Shown: positions 33,516 through 42,870 of the stretch, piece after piece
How positions within the stretch are numbered: the stretch's first letter is position 1
Layout: every line of letters starts with the position of its first letter
Assembly: GCF_051131705.1 (NCBI RefSeq)
Contig: NZ_CP180316.1
Location: forward strand, 3,348,001 to 3,412,000
Source of the DNA: Arthrobacter_M sp030063245
GTDB lineage: Bacteria > Actinomycetota > Actinomycetes > Actinomycetales > Micrococcaceae
Reading direction: 5' to 3'
DNA length: 64,000 nucleotides
Notes under the pieces: model-generated
Told to the model about the DNA's origin: nothing
Seen by the model: only the letters and a program-made list of their open reading frames with translations
The model's database searches: none
Program-made: the position numbers and the translations under genes

Positions 33516-34700
33516 TCAGGACCAGGCGACGACGAGGCGGGCGATCTGGTCCGGGATCATGACGTCGATCCCGGTGAGCTCCCGGAACCGCCGCAGCCGG
33601 TTCATCAGCGTATTGCGGTGGCAGAAGAGCTGTTCCGAGGCGGCGCCCACGCTGCCGGTGACCGCGTAGGTCCGGACCGCTTCGACAAGTCGTTCGCGCT
33701 CCGCTCCCCCACACCGGGCCAGGGCGGTGTCGACGTCGGCGGCGATGGGGATCCCGGCCTCGGCCAGTCGCATGCGGGCGATTCTCGCCCACGCCCGCTT
33801 GAGCATTAGGGCCCCTTTGTCGCGGTCGCTGATCAGGCTGGCGAGATCCCCGGCGATGCGGGCGGATGAGGCGAGCGCCGGTAGTCCCGCCACGTTTTCG
33901 ACCAGACCGCAGCGCAGATGCCGGATCTCTTCCGCGGCCTCGTGCACGGCCGAACCGGGGCGTTCATCGACGGGCCAGAAAGCCACCAGTGCATCCCCCA
34001 GAGGATGGGTGAAGATCTCGCTGCCCCGCCGCGCCGCATGGGCGATGACCACGCGCAGTTGCGTTGCCTCGGTGCCGGCCGCCACCGTAACGTCCAGGGG
34101 CGTGTCCGGGTGGAGGCCCAGTTCGTTGGCGATCCGGTCCAGCATCTCCGTTGTGGGATTGACCGGCCCGAAGACCGCGGCCACATAGCCCTGCCGGATC
34201 GCCGTCGCCTCGTTGAGGATGCGCTGCTGCTCGGCCATGTAGATGACCTGCGTCTGGCTGGCATAGGAGTCGACGACATGCCACACAATTTCGGCGTGCC
34301 GCACCAGCAGGGCCGCGTCGGCTTCGTCGGCCTGGGCAGTCAGCTCGCTCCAGAGCACCGAGAAGTCCAGGCGGATCGCGGACATGAGGGACTCGACCGG
34401 AATACCGGCACGGGCTCGGGAGACCCCCACCTCGGTGGCGATGCGCAGCCGTTCGGCCTCCATCCCCGCGGAATCGACGTCGTGCCGCAGACTCTTGATC
34501 AGGGCCGCGAACGACGTTGCCGCGGTCCTTCGGATTTCGCTGGCCGGGAGCGGCGCCTTTCGGTAACTGGGTATCTGCAGGACCCGGTCCAGGAAGGTGC
34601 TGGTCAGGGCCGCCACCAGGAGCCGGTCCAGCAATTCATGCCAGCGCCGCGCCTCGGCCCCGTCGGATCCCACTGTTTGGGTCGAATAAAAGTTGCTCAC
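33516..34700 (-). CDS. PucR family transcriptional regulator
   Basis: 394-residue regulator with a central GGDEF-like/sensor region and the C-terminal PucR helix-turn-helix: A-V-T-G-S-V-G-A-A-S-E-Q-L-F-C-H-R-N-T and L-M-N-R-L-R-R-F-R. PucR proteins often control purine, hydantoin or amide catabolism. I take the GTG at 34700, where family sequence begins (S-N-F-Y-S-T); the open frame continues to 34778 through the divergent promoter. Probably regulates the MHS-ThDP-amidohydrolase operon on the other side. Confidence 0.85.
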   Translation of the reverse strand: MSNFYSTQTVGSDGAEARRWHELLDRLLVAALTSTFLDRVLQIPSYRKAPLPASEIRRTAATSFAALIKSLRHDVDSAGMEAERLRIATEVGVSRARAGIPVESLMSAIRLDFSVLWSELTAQADEADAALLVRHAEIVWHVVDSYASQTQVIYMAEQQRILNEATAIRQGYVAAVFGPVNPTTEMLDRIANELGLHPDTPLDVTVAAGTEATQLRVVIAHAARRGSEIFTHPLGDALVAFWPVDERPGSAVHEAAEEIRHLRCGLVENVAGLPALASSARIAGDLASLISDRDKGALMLKRAWARIARMRLAEAGIPIAADVDTALARCGGAERERLVEAVRTYAVTGSVGAASEQLFCHRNTLMNRLRRFRELTGIDVMIPDQIARLVVAWS

Positions 34701-34711
34701 AGTATTAGAAT

Positions 34712-34728
34712 ATGTGCTTTTGCACAAT
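34712..34728. promoter_or_regulatory. Inverted repeat between divergent pucR and MHS genes
   Basis: ATGTGC-TTTT-GCACAAT: 5-base arms TGTGC/GCACA around TTTT, only 12 bases upstream of the pucR start. Likely an operator for autoregulation; which protein binds it is not shown. Confidence 0.4.
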
Positions 34729-34870
34729 GTGTTGCGGAGATTTGGCGACATTCCGTGCCCGTATGAGCTGCGCCACAACGGCAGACTCGGAAGTATTCAA
34801 TTTCCTGTCCGCGCATCGCCGCTGCCGGACCTGCATTCCCACCACCAAATGGACCTACCGCGGAGATCCC

Positions 34871-36196
34871 ATGACGTATCAACCCACGAATGTTGAAGCC
34901 GGAGCGACCCGGACCATCACCGACAAGGAAGCGACCAAGGTCGCCATCGGTGCCATGATCGGCACCGCCATGGAATGGTACGACTTCTTCCTGTTCAGCG
35001 CCGCGGCCGCCTTGATTTTCAATGCCCAGTACTTCCATAGCGCCGATCCCACGGCAGCGACCATGGCGGCGTTCGCCACCTTCGGCGTCGGTCTGGTGTT
35101 CCGACCGCTAGGCGGCATGTTCTTCGGTGCCATGGGGGACAAGATCGGACGCCGCAGGACGCTGATGGTCACCATCGTCGGCATTGGCGTCGTCACCGGC
35201 TTGATCGGCATGCTGCCGACCTATTTTGCCATTGGCATCGCCGCGCCGATCTTGTTGGTGCTGCTGCGCGCCGTGCAGGGCCTCTTCGTGGGCGGCGAAT
35301 GGTCCGGCGCCATGACCCTGGTCGTGGAAAACGCCCCGTTGAAGAAGCGAGCACGGTATGCCGCACTGCCGCAGATCGGCTCCCCGATCGGAACGATCCT
35401 CTCCTCGGGCGGCTTCTTTGCGATGACCCTGCTGTTCTCGGCGGAGAATTTCAATTCGTTCGGATGGCGTATCCCATTCCTGGCGGCGATCCCGATGCTG
35501 CTGATCGCCCTGTACATCCGCAGCCGCCTCGACGAGTCCCCGGTCTTCACCGAACTGCTGGAAAAGGGCGAAACAGAGAAGGCTCCGATCCGCACCGTCC
35601 TGGTCGAGTCATGGAAGCACATCATTGTGGGCATGGCCGCGGCGCTGCTGGGCGTCGGCGGCTTCTACCTGGTCACGGAGTTTGTCGTCTACTACGGGGT
35701 TAAGATTCTGCACTACGATGCCGGCCTCATGCTGCTGGGCGGGATGATCGCCGCCATCGTGGAAATCCCGGTGCTTCTCCTCGGCGGCCGCCTCGGCGAG
35801 CGCTTCGGTGCCAGCCGGGTGATCATCTACGGCGGCCTTGTCTCCGCCGTCGTCGCCGTTCCATCCTTCATGCTCATCTCCAGCGGCAACGAGGTGCTCG
35901 TGATCCTTGGCATGGTCCTCGCCGTGGCCGCCCTGTCGTTCCCTTACGCTGCCTCCGGAACCGTACTGACCGGCCTGTTCCCGGCACGCACGCGCTACAC
36001 CGGGGTCGGTTTCGCCCAGAACGTGGCCGGCATGATCAGCGGATTCATACCGCTGGCCGCCACAGGCCTCGTCGCCTCGGCCGCCAACCACTGGTGGCCC
36101 GCGGCAGCGATCCTGATCTTCCTGTCGCTCTTCACCGCGGTCGCCGGCATCGTCGCGCCGCGGATGAGCGTGAGCCTGCCCGGCTTCAAGCACTGA
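34871..36196 (+). CDS. MHS family MFS transporter (metabolite:H+ symporter)
   Basis: 441-residue proton symporter. The N-terminus G-T-A-M-E-W-Y-D-F-F-L-F is typical of the metabolite:H+ symporter family, and the cytoplasmic loop G-D-K-I-G-R-R-R-T-L-M is the MFS signature. Twelve hydrophobic segments are visible. ATG at 34871 with GCGGAGA upstream. It should import the substrate of the enzymes that follow, an organic acid or amide. Confidence 0.9.
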   Translation: MTYQPTNVEAGATRTITDKEATKVAIGAMIGTAMEWYDFFLFSAAAALIFNAQYFHSADPTAATMAAFATFGVGLVFRPLGGMFFGAMGDKIGRRRTLMVTIVGIGVVTGLIGMLPTYFAIGIAAPILLVLLRAVQGLFVGGEWSGAMTLVVENAPLKKRARYAALPQIGSPIGTILSSGGFFAMTLLFSAENFNSFGWRIPFLAAIPMLLIALYIRSRLDESPVFTELLEKGETEKAPIRTVLVESWKHIIVGMAAALLGVGGFYLVTEFVVYYGVKILHYDAGLMLLGGMIAAIVEIPVLLLGGRLGERFGASRVIIYGGLVSAVVAVPSFMLISSGNEVLVILGMVLAVAALSFPYAASGTVLTGLFPARTRYTGVGFAQNVAGMISGFIPLAATGLVASAANHWWPAAAILIFLSLFTAVAGIVAPRMSVSLPGFKH

Positions 36197-36239
36197 GCAA
36201 CCTTCAAGTACCGAGCAACCTTCAAACACCGAGCGACAC
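36191..36239. repeat. Tandem 18-bp repeats between MHS and ThDP genes
   Basis: Two full and one partial copy of a unit built on CACCGAGCAACCTTCAAG, starting at the MHS stop. Confidence 0.88.
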
Positions 36240-36273
36240 GTCCCCACCGAGAATGACAGGAAAGAATCACCTC

Positions 36274-37944
36274 ATGCCACAATCAGCCGGCCATCTTCTG
36301 GTCCGCCAGCTCGAAGCCCATGGCGTGCCCCGCGTCTACAGTGTTCCCGGGGAAAGCTTCCTGGATGTGTTGGACGGACTGCATGATTCCCCCATCCACA
36401 CCGTGGTCGCCCGCCAGGAAGGCGGCGCCGGGTTCATGGCCCTGGCGGAGGCCCGGCTCACCGGCATGCCCGGCGTCGCCATGGTCACCCGCGGTCCCGG
36501 CGCGGCCAATACGATGATTGCCGTGCACACGGCGTGGCAGGATGCGACGCCTCTGATCCTGTTCGTGGGCCTGATCCCGACCGCGGACCGGGACCGGGAT
36601 TCCTTCCAGGAATTCAGCCTGACCGGCTGGTTCTCGACCACCGCCAAGCGCGTCTTCGTCCTCGACGACGAAGACCGGACCGCAGAGATGGTCGCCGAAG
36701 CGATGCATCTGGCAACGTCGGGCCGGCCCGGTCCCGTCGTCGTCGGCCTGCCCGAGGACGTGCTGATACGCACGACGGCGGCAACCCCGGTTCCGCCGCG
36801 CGAGGTGGGGAGCGCGACGCCGTCGGTCGCTGAAATGGGCGAGGTGGCGGCCCGGATGTCGGCGGCGGCCCGGCCACTGATCGTGGTGGGTGGCGAGGAC
36901 TGGAACGAGCAGTCCGGCCGGGCACTGATGGATTGGGCGGCGGCCGCCCGCGTGCCGGTTGCCGCGGACTGGCGGGCGTACGACGTCGTCCCTCACGACG
37001 GTCCCGCATGGGCAGGCTGGCTGGGGTACGGCAGGGCCGACACCTTGGCCCGCCGGCTCGATGAGGCCGATCTGCTGGTTTTTGTGGGCTCCGGCCGCTC
37101 CGATGTGATGAGCGACGGTTTTACCCGCGGCGTCGGGGCGCAAACGGTGCTGGTGCTGCCCGATCCGGAGGCCACCATGCACGCGGGCCGGATCGACCAG
37201 CACCTGCTCACCCCGGCATCAACGTTCGTCGCATCCCTGCCCGCAGCCGATGCCGCACGGGGAACACGAGGGACCGGCTGGATGGATGAGCTCGCCGCGG
37301 ACCAGGAACGTTTCGCGACCCCCCGCCCGGACGGCGGCACCGGCGTGGATCTCGCCGGCGTGGATCTCGGTATGGCCTTCGAGGTGCTGGAGCGACGGCT
37401 GCCCGCGGACCGGGTGCTGACCTACGGGGCAGGCAACGCGACGATCTGGGGTCACCGCTATCTGAGCCACCACGGCGCCCGTTCCCTGGTGGGTCCGCGG
37501 AACGGTGCGATGGGCGTGGCCGTGCCCGCCGCCGTCGCCGCTTCCCTGGTCTATCCGGAGCGCCAGGTGGTGGCGGTGTGTGGGGATGGTGATTTCTTCA
37601 TGAACGCCCAGGAGCTGGCGGTTCCGTTCGCCCACGGCGGCGCCCCTCTGGTGCTGGTGATCGACAACGGGATTTACGGCACGATCGTCCAACACCAGCG
37701 AGCGCATTCCCCGGGGCGCCCCTCCGGCACGCAGATGACCAACCCGGACTTCGCCGCCTGGATGCGCTCCTTCGGCGGATACGGCGAATATGTCGAGCAC
37801 ACCGGGGACTTCGAGGAGGCGCTGGAGCGGGCACTGGCCAGCGGGCTGCCCGCGCTGCTGCATCTGCGCACCGACCCGGACATCCTGGCCCCGTCGGCGG
37901 ATAACGGGTACGCCGCCCAGTGGGGCGCCGAGGCAGCCCGATGA
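36274..37944 (+). CDS. Thiamine-diphosphate-dependent enzyme (acetolactate-synthase-like)
   Basis: 556-residue ThDP enzyme with all three domains. The activating Glu lies in V-P-G-E-S-F-L-D near residue 25, and the cofactor motif C-G-D-G-D-F-F-M-N ... I-D-N-G-I-Y-G is near residues 435-465. It could be a decarboxylase, carboligase or C-C lyase; the sequence alone does not say. It is not likely to be the housekeeping acetolactate synthase, since no small subunit or ilv gene is near. ATG at 36274 with AGGAAAG upstream; M-T-G-K at 36253 is an alternative. Overlaps the next gene by 4 bases. Confidence 0.87.
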   Translation: MPQSAGHLLVRQLEAHGVPRVYSVPGESFLDVLDGLHDSPIHTVVARQEGGAGFMALAEARLTGMPGVAMVTRGPGAANTMIAVHTAWQDATPLILFVGLIPTADRDRDSFQEFSLTGWFSTTAKRVFVLDDEDRTAEMVAEAMHLATSGRPGPVVVGLPEDVLIRTTAATPVPPREVGSATPSVAEMGEVAARMSAAARPLIVVGGEDWNEQSGRALMDWAAAARVPVAADWRAYDVVPHDGPAWAGWLGYGRADTLARRLDEADLLVFVGSGRSDVMSDGFTRGVGAQTVLVLPDPEATMHAGRIDQHLLTPASTFVASLPAADAARGTRGTGWMDELAADQERFATPRPDGGTGVDLAGVDLGMAFEVLERRLPADRVLTYGAGNATIWGHRYLSHHGARSLVGPRNGAMGVAVPAAVAASLVYPERQVVAVCGDGDFFMNAQELAVPFAHGGAPLVLVIDNGIYGTIVQHQRAHSPGRPSGTQMTNPDFAAWMRSFGGYGEYVEHTGDFEEALERALASGLPALLHLRTDPDILAPSADNGYAAQWGAEAAR

Positions 37945-39623
37945 AACTGGACCTGATTCTCCGCGGTGCCAACATCATCACGCTCGAGCCGGAACGTCCG
38001 ACGGCGTCCAGCGTGGGCGTGCTCAACGGTCGCATCGTCGGCTTCGACGAGGAATTGGACGGGTGCACCGCAACCCGGGTCGAGCAGCTGGAAGGAGCCA
38101 CCGTGGTACCAGGGTTCATCGACGCACACTGCCATACGACATGGTGGGGCCTGGGACTGAGCGCGGTCGATCTGGAACCGGCACGCGGAATGGAAGAACT
38201 TTATGCCCTCCTCGAGGCCGAGGTGGAACGCCTCGCCGATGATCCCGGCGCATGGGTCAAGGGCACGGGCTTCAACCACAAACACCACGGCGGAGCGTTC
38301 CCCGATATTGACCGGCTCGATGCCATCACCGGGGACCGGCCGCTGTATCTGCGCCACGTCTCCGGTCACTCCTCCATCACCAATACGGCCACCCTGGGCC
38401 TGGCCGGGGTTTTTGCGCCCGGATTTGAAGACCCCGAGGGCGGGGCGGTGCTGCGGACCGCCAACGGCTCCCCCACCGGCGTCGTCGAGGAATCCGCGCA
38501 GGCCCTCATCCAGAACCTGCTGCTGCCCTACTCGATCCCGCAGATCGTCAAGGCCCTGGACGATGCCACGACCCGGTACGCGGCCGAGGGCATCACCAGT
38601 TTCACAGAGGCCGGGATCGGCGGCGGCTGGATCGGCCACAGTCCTATCGAGGTCCAGGCTTATCTCAGCGCCCACCGCGCCGGGCGGTTGCGGGCCCGCG
38701 CACAGCTGATGCCGGCCCTTGACGCGCTCCATCCGATATCCGCCAACGCGGCGGACATGCACGGGAAAGGAACCGGGCGGGGCCTGGATCTGGGGGCGAT
38801 TGCCGGGTTCGGCAACGAATGGGTCTCGCTGGGCCCGGTGAAGGTCTTCATGGACGGATCCCTGCTCGGTGCCACGGCCGCCGTGACCGAGGACTATTGC
38901 GGTCACCCGCACAACACCGGTTATCTGCTTGAGGGTCCACAGGCGTACCGGGACAAGGTCAGCGAAGCCTACCGCGCCGGTTGGCCGATCGCCCTGCACG
39001 CCATCGGGGACGCCGCCATCGACCTGGCCCTGGACATCATCGGGCACTGCCAGGACCAGTACGGCCGCAATTGTCTGCCCAACCGGATCGAGCATTTCGG
39101 CATCGCCCGCCCGGACCAGGTGGAACGGGCCGCCGCGGCCGGTATCGCCGTCACTCCGCAGGCCGCGTTCATCGGGCCGCTCGGCGACCAGTTTGCCGAA
39201 CTCGTGGGGCCGGAGCGGGAAGGCTGGCTCTACCGCGGCCGCTCCCTCGTCGATGCCGGAGTGTTGGTCGCCGGCAGCTCCGACCTGCCGGTGGCGGACA
39301 ACAACGTGCGGCGGGGCATGCAGTCCTGGGTGGACCGGACCACCGAGAACGGCCTGATCCTGGGCGGTGCCGGCGAGGGCCTCACCCCGGAGGAGGCGCT
39401 GCGCACCTATACGGAATGGGCGGCCATGGCCACCGGGACCGACGGCGACCGCGGCACCCTGCGGGCGGGCAAGCTCGCCGACTTCGTGGTGCTCTCCGGT
39501 TCCCCGCTGACCGCACCGGACATCGGTGCGCTCGACGTCGTCGCCACCCTTCTCGGCGGCACCTTCAGCTATGAGCAGCATGCGAAAACCCCAGCTCTTC
39601 TTCCGAACGGAGACAACAAATGA
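37941..39623 (+). CDS. Amidohydrolase (YtcJ-like, metal-dependent)
   Basis: 560-residue amidohydrolase of the YtcJ/imidazolonepropionase-like group. V-V-P-G-F-I-D-A-H-C-H-T gives the metal-binding H-x-H; A-L-H-A-I-G-D and R-I-E-H-F-G supply later metal ligands; A-G-S-S-D-L-P is the catalytic Asp region. These enzymes open cyclic amides or deacylate amide substrates. It lies between a ThDP enzyme and a carbamoylase, overlapping both by ATGA, so the three were translated together. Confidence 0.87.
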   Translation: MKLDLILRGANIITLEPERPTASSVGVLNGRIVGFDEELDGCTATRVEQLEGATVVPGFIDAHCHTTWWGLGLSAVDLEPARGMEELYALLEAEVERLADDPGAWVKGTGFNHKHHGGAFPDIDRLDAITGDRPLYLRHVSGHSSITNTATLGLAGVFAPGFEDPEGGAVLRTANGSPTGVVEESAQALIQNLLLPYSIPQIVKALDDATTRYAAEGITSFTEAGIGGGWIGHSPIEVQAYLSAHRAGRLRARAQLMPALDALHPISANAADMHGKGTGRGLDLGAIAGFGNEWVSLGPVKVFMDGSLLGATAAVTEDYCGHPHNTGYLLEGPQAYRDKVSEAYRAGWPIALHAIGDAAIDLALDIIGHCQDQYGRNCLPNRIEHFGIARPDQVERAAAAGIAVTPQAAFIGPLGDQFAELVGPEREGWLYRGRSLVDAGVLVAGSSDLPVADNNVRRGMQSWVDRTTENGLILGGAGEGLTPEEALRTYTEWAAMATGTDGDRGTLRAGKLADFVVLSGSPLTAPDIGALDVVATLLGGTFSYEQHAKTPALLPNGDNK

Positions 39624-40920
39624 CAACATCCCCAAGCCGTGACAATGGGTCCCGGGACCATAAATCCCGGGACAGTACGTTCCGGGACAACGCGTTCCTG
39701 GCCGATTTCCGGTCGATGAGCACAATCGGGGCCACCGCCGGCGGCGGGGTTGACCGGCAGGCTGGCACCGCCGCGGACGGGCAGACCCGCTTCTGGTTCC
39801 GCGGGCTCATGGAGGGGCACGGGTTCGTGATCCGCTACGACGAAGTGGGCAATCAGTTCGCGCTCCTTGAGCTCGCCCCCGGTGCCCCGTACGTGGCGAT
39901 CGGATCACACCTTGATTCACAGCCGTTGGGCGGCCGGTTCGACGGCGCCTATGGGGTGCTCGCCGGCGCGCATGCCGCCATCGACCTCATGGAGCAGGCT
40001 GCGGCCGGCGACGGTGAGCCGATGTTCAACATCGCCGTAGTCAACTGGTTCAACGAGGAGGGGTGCCGCTTCAAACCCTCCATGATGGGCAGCTCCGTCT
40101 TCACCGGAAAGATCCCGGCCGAACAAGCCCTGGCGACCAGCGACCCGCACGGGGTGACGGTCCGGGAGGCACTGAACGCCATCGGCACCCGCGGCGACTT
40201 CCGGCTCGACGTCGCCGCGTACGTGGAAATCCACATCGAGCAGGGGCGTTCGCTCGAAGACGCCGGCTTGAGTATCGGCCTGGTTGAATCGACCTGGGGG
40301 CGAACAAGTACGAGTTCGTGGTCCACGGGGAGCAGGGGCACACCGGTGCCACCGTGATCAAGGACCGCAAGGACGCCCTACTGGGGGCTTCCGCGCTGGT
40401 GGTCGCGGCCAGGGAGATCGCCAACCGGTTCAGCACCGACGAGCATATGGTCATCACCTCCTGCGGGGAGTTCACCGTCTTCCCCAACTCCCCCGTGGTG
40501 GTGGCCAGCCGGGTGGACCTTCTGGTGGACGTGCGCAGCACCGATCCGGACGTCCTGGCGGCGGCCGACGCCGAGCTGCACCGGCGGGCGGCCGAGATCG
40601 AGGCGTTTGCCGACGTCCGGATCGAACGCGGCGCAGAGCACGTATGGGACGCGAAAACCTACGATCAGGCGGGCATGAAACTGGCCGCCGCCAGCGCCGA
40701 TAAGCTCGGTCTGGGATACGGCATAGTCCGTACCCTGGCTGGACATGATTCCACCAACCTCAAGGACATGGTGCCCACCATCATGCTCTTCGTGCCCAGC
40801 GTCGAGGGCATCTCCCACAACGAACGCGAACTGACCAGCGACGCAGACATGCTCGCGGGCCTGGCCATGCTCACCGAAGTCGCGGGCCGGATGGTGAACG
40901 GCGAGCTCGTGCAAGGATAG
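39620..40920 (+). pseudogene. N-carbamoyl-L-amino acid hydrolase-like (M20) gene with one-base frameshift
   Basis: Zn-dependent amidase of the hydantoin-utilisation (HyuC/AllC) type. The first frame (39620 to a stop at 40357) has the metal site: I-G-S-H-L-D-S-Q, G-R-F-D-G-A-Y-G, N-E-E-G-C-R-F and H-I-E-Q-G. At 40296-40300 a run of five G breaks the frame; restoring one G gives S-T-W-G-A-N-K-Y-E-F, and the protein continues to 40920 with the dimer domain and S-H-N-E-R-E. All active-site parts are otherwise kept, so this is either a recent mutation, slippage-controlled expression, or a sequencing error. N-terminal residues contain a small repeat (S-R-D-N-G-S-R-D-H-K-S-R-D). Confidence 0.85.
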
Positions 40921-40998
40921 GACCGCGTCGGATTTCCCGGCCAACCGCGGCTACTGGGCCACAAAGACAGCCAAGTACTGTAAACAGGAGAGTGCCAC

Positions 40999-41298
40999 GT
41001 GTTTTCATCTGATTCCGCGCTGAGCCGGGCGCAGTCCACGGTTCAGCTGGACAACGACCAGTTTCGCGTGACCGAGTGGCGGTTCGCGCGCAACACGGAA
41101 ACGGGCTGGCATGTCCACTCCCTTGATTATGTCGTGGTGCCGATGACCACCGGAGAGCTGATACTCAATACGCGGGACGACTCCTACCCCTTCAAGCTGA
41201 CTGCGGGTGCAGCCTACACAAGGGCCCCTGGTCTGGAACACAATATTGCGAACCACGGCGGGACCGAGATCGTGTTCCTCGAGGTCGAGCGCAAGTAG
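40999..41298 (+). CDS. Small cupin-domain protein
   Basis: 99-residue single-domain cupin. The metal-site half reads E-T-G-W-H-V-H-S-L-D-Y-V-V, with two histidines, and a later histidine occurs in G-L-E-H-N-I-A-N-H-G-G. GTG start with AGGAG about 9 bases upstream. It follows the carbamoylase by 78 bases and may belong to the same transcript. Small cupins in catabolic operons act as isomerases, dioxygenases or ligand sensors; its role here is unknown. Confidence 0.8.
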   Translation: MFSSDSALSRAQSTVQLDNDQFRVTEWRFARNTETGWHVHSLDYVVVPMTTGELILNTRDDSYPFKLTAGAAYTRAPGLEHNIANHGGTEIVFLEVERK

Positions 41299-41924
41299 GC
41301 CGCCCGCGAGCGACAGGTGTACCTGCCGCGCCGCGGTTAGGCCGGACTCGATTGCACCGTCAATAAAACTGTCCCGGTCGTTGGCATAGTCTGAGCTGGC
41401 CGGGCGTACGCAGCCGAACGACTCCTGCAGTGCGGCCAGGTAGCGGGTCAGCTGGCCGGACTGCTGCATCGGCCATGTCGCGGGCGACAGCTCATCGTTG
41501 GTCCAATTATGCCCGGCCACCTCCAATACTTCGAGGTCTCCGCGCCACAGGGCCAGCGCCGAGGACACGCCCGCGCGGTCGTTCGGATCCAGCAGCGAAG
41601 CATCCGGACCAAACGCCACGAGCGTGGTGGAGTCCTCGTCGAAGTATTCGGTTCGGGCGAAAGTCAGCGGCATCCCGCGGCCGCCGTAGGCACTGAACGG
41701 CTGCACCCGCCCGGCCACCTTGATCCACGTCTTCATCCCTCGGCTGGCGCTACCCTCGGCACGGTGCCGTCGGACATGTGGACCGGCGCGCAGTCGTCGT
41801 TCTGAACCAGCCGGGCTACTCGCGCTCCCAGCCGGAATTCCGCCGAGGAATCCGCTTGCATGCACCGCGCCAGGTACCCCGTGCCTTCCTTGAGTTTATA
41901 TGTCGACGCCGCCTCGTCCATCAA
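41293..41924 (-). pseudogene. Flavin monoamine oxidase, C-terminal remnant, frameshifted
   Basis: The readable part starts with L-K-E-G-T-G-Y-L-A-R-C-M and A-E-F-R-L-G-A-R-V, shifts frame near 41740, and continues with K-T-W-I-K-V-A-G, then S-A-Y-G-G-R-G-M-P-L-T-F-A and the FAD-binding end L-A-A-L-Q-E-S and F-I-D-G-A-I-E-S-G. This is the second half of an amine oxidase; the N-terminal Rossmann motif and first 200 or so residues are missing. Confidence 0.82.
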
Positions 41925-42870
41925 CTCACATGACAGTCCGCATCTGCCTCTGCGTGTTCAATGGCTGCACAGAATTCCTCCGCCATCCGGGTGCTGATGG
42001 CGTTTGCGGCCATGGCAACCTGCCCATAGGCGACCGCGGAACTTCGCGGAAACGCTCGCCAGGAACGATGAAATCGCCGAGCGTCCTATAAAACGTTCCG
42101 ACAACACCGGCGTCGTCATCCACGAACTCTGATCGCCCACGGTCAGGATAGCGGCCACAGCCAGCAGATGACCGACCTGCGCAACCGCGTCCACCGCCAC
42201 GTTCCCCTGCAGCAGCGATGATTCCTCAACGTGCTGCTCACGTTCCTTGTCGTGCCGATCAGCCGGACTCTAGCCGCACTGTCGGCGGCAACCTATGGAA
42301 ACAGTGCCGCTGCAAAGCCGGTCCGCTCCGTCACACTGCTGATGATCAGCACCATGCTCGACGCAGGTTGCCTCACCAGTTCTCTCGGCCTAACTCGGTG
42401 GCGGACAGGCACCGCACTCAAAGCCGACCTTGCCCGTCGCAACCCGACCCGCCGCCGTCGTCCGCCCGGGAAAGAACAGCGCTTCGCTTGCCGGGCCGAC
42501 TCCACCGTGTGCGCCAATGGCAACTCTCCGGAGGACATCGGTCCCGTCAACTTCATGTCCGCACTCATCGTCGCGGGCCATGAACTACCGTGAAACCCGG
42601 AAATTTCCCCACTGGGCGGACAAGTGCCTGCGCTTGCCCCGGGAACGCTTGGAAGATGAGACCCAAGTCCTCATCGCTCCAGTTCCGACTCAACGCGAGA
42701 TGCCGTCGGTATTGAGTACTCCATCAAAGGCGAGTTGTGCCAGGCCAGCCGCTGAGGGCCTGAGTCAGCGGGCCATCCCGCCATTCCGGTCGATTATTCG
42801 CTCCACCCAACCATGCCGCTGCAGGGAGGGGATTTGCCAATGGATGTTCGTGATCCGCCCTTCCCACGTT
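41925..42870. other. Degenerate region without an intact gene
   Basis: About 950 bases. On the minus strand near 41930-42220 fragments in three frames read like one decayed protein (V-A-Q-V-G-H-L-L-A-V-A-A; D-A-G-V-V-G-T-F-Y-R-T-L-G; V-A-M-A-A-N-A-I-S-T-R-M-A), which I cannot name. On the plus strand a 120-codon frame at 42231-42593 has no ribosome site or known domain. GC and codon bias are weaker than in the flanking operons. Confidence 0.5.

Noticed and set aside
37674..39725. 683-codon open frame on the minus strand
   Set aside because: Antisense to the ThDP enzyme and amidohydrolase genes, which have full motifs, overlaps and ribosome sites.
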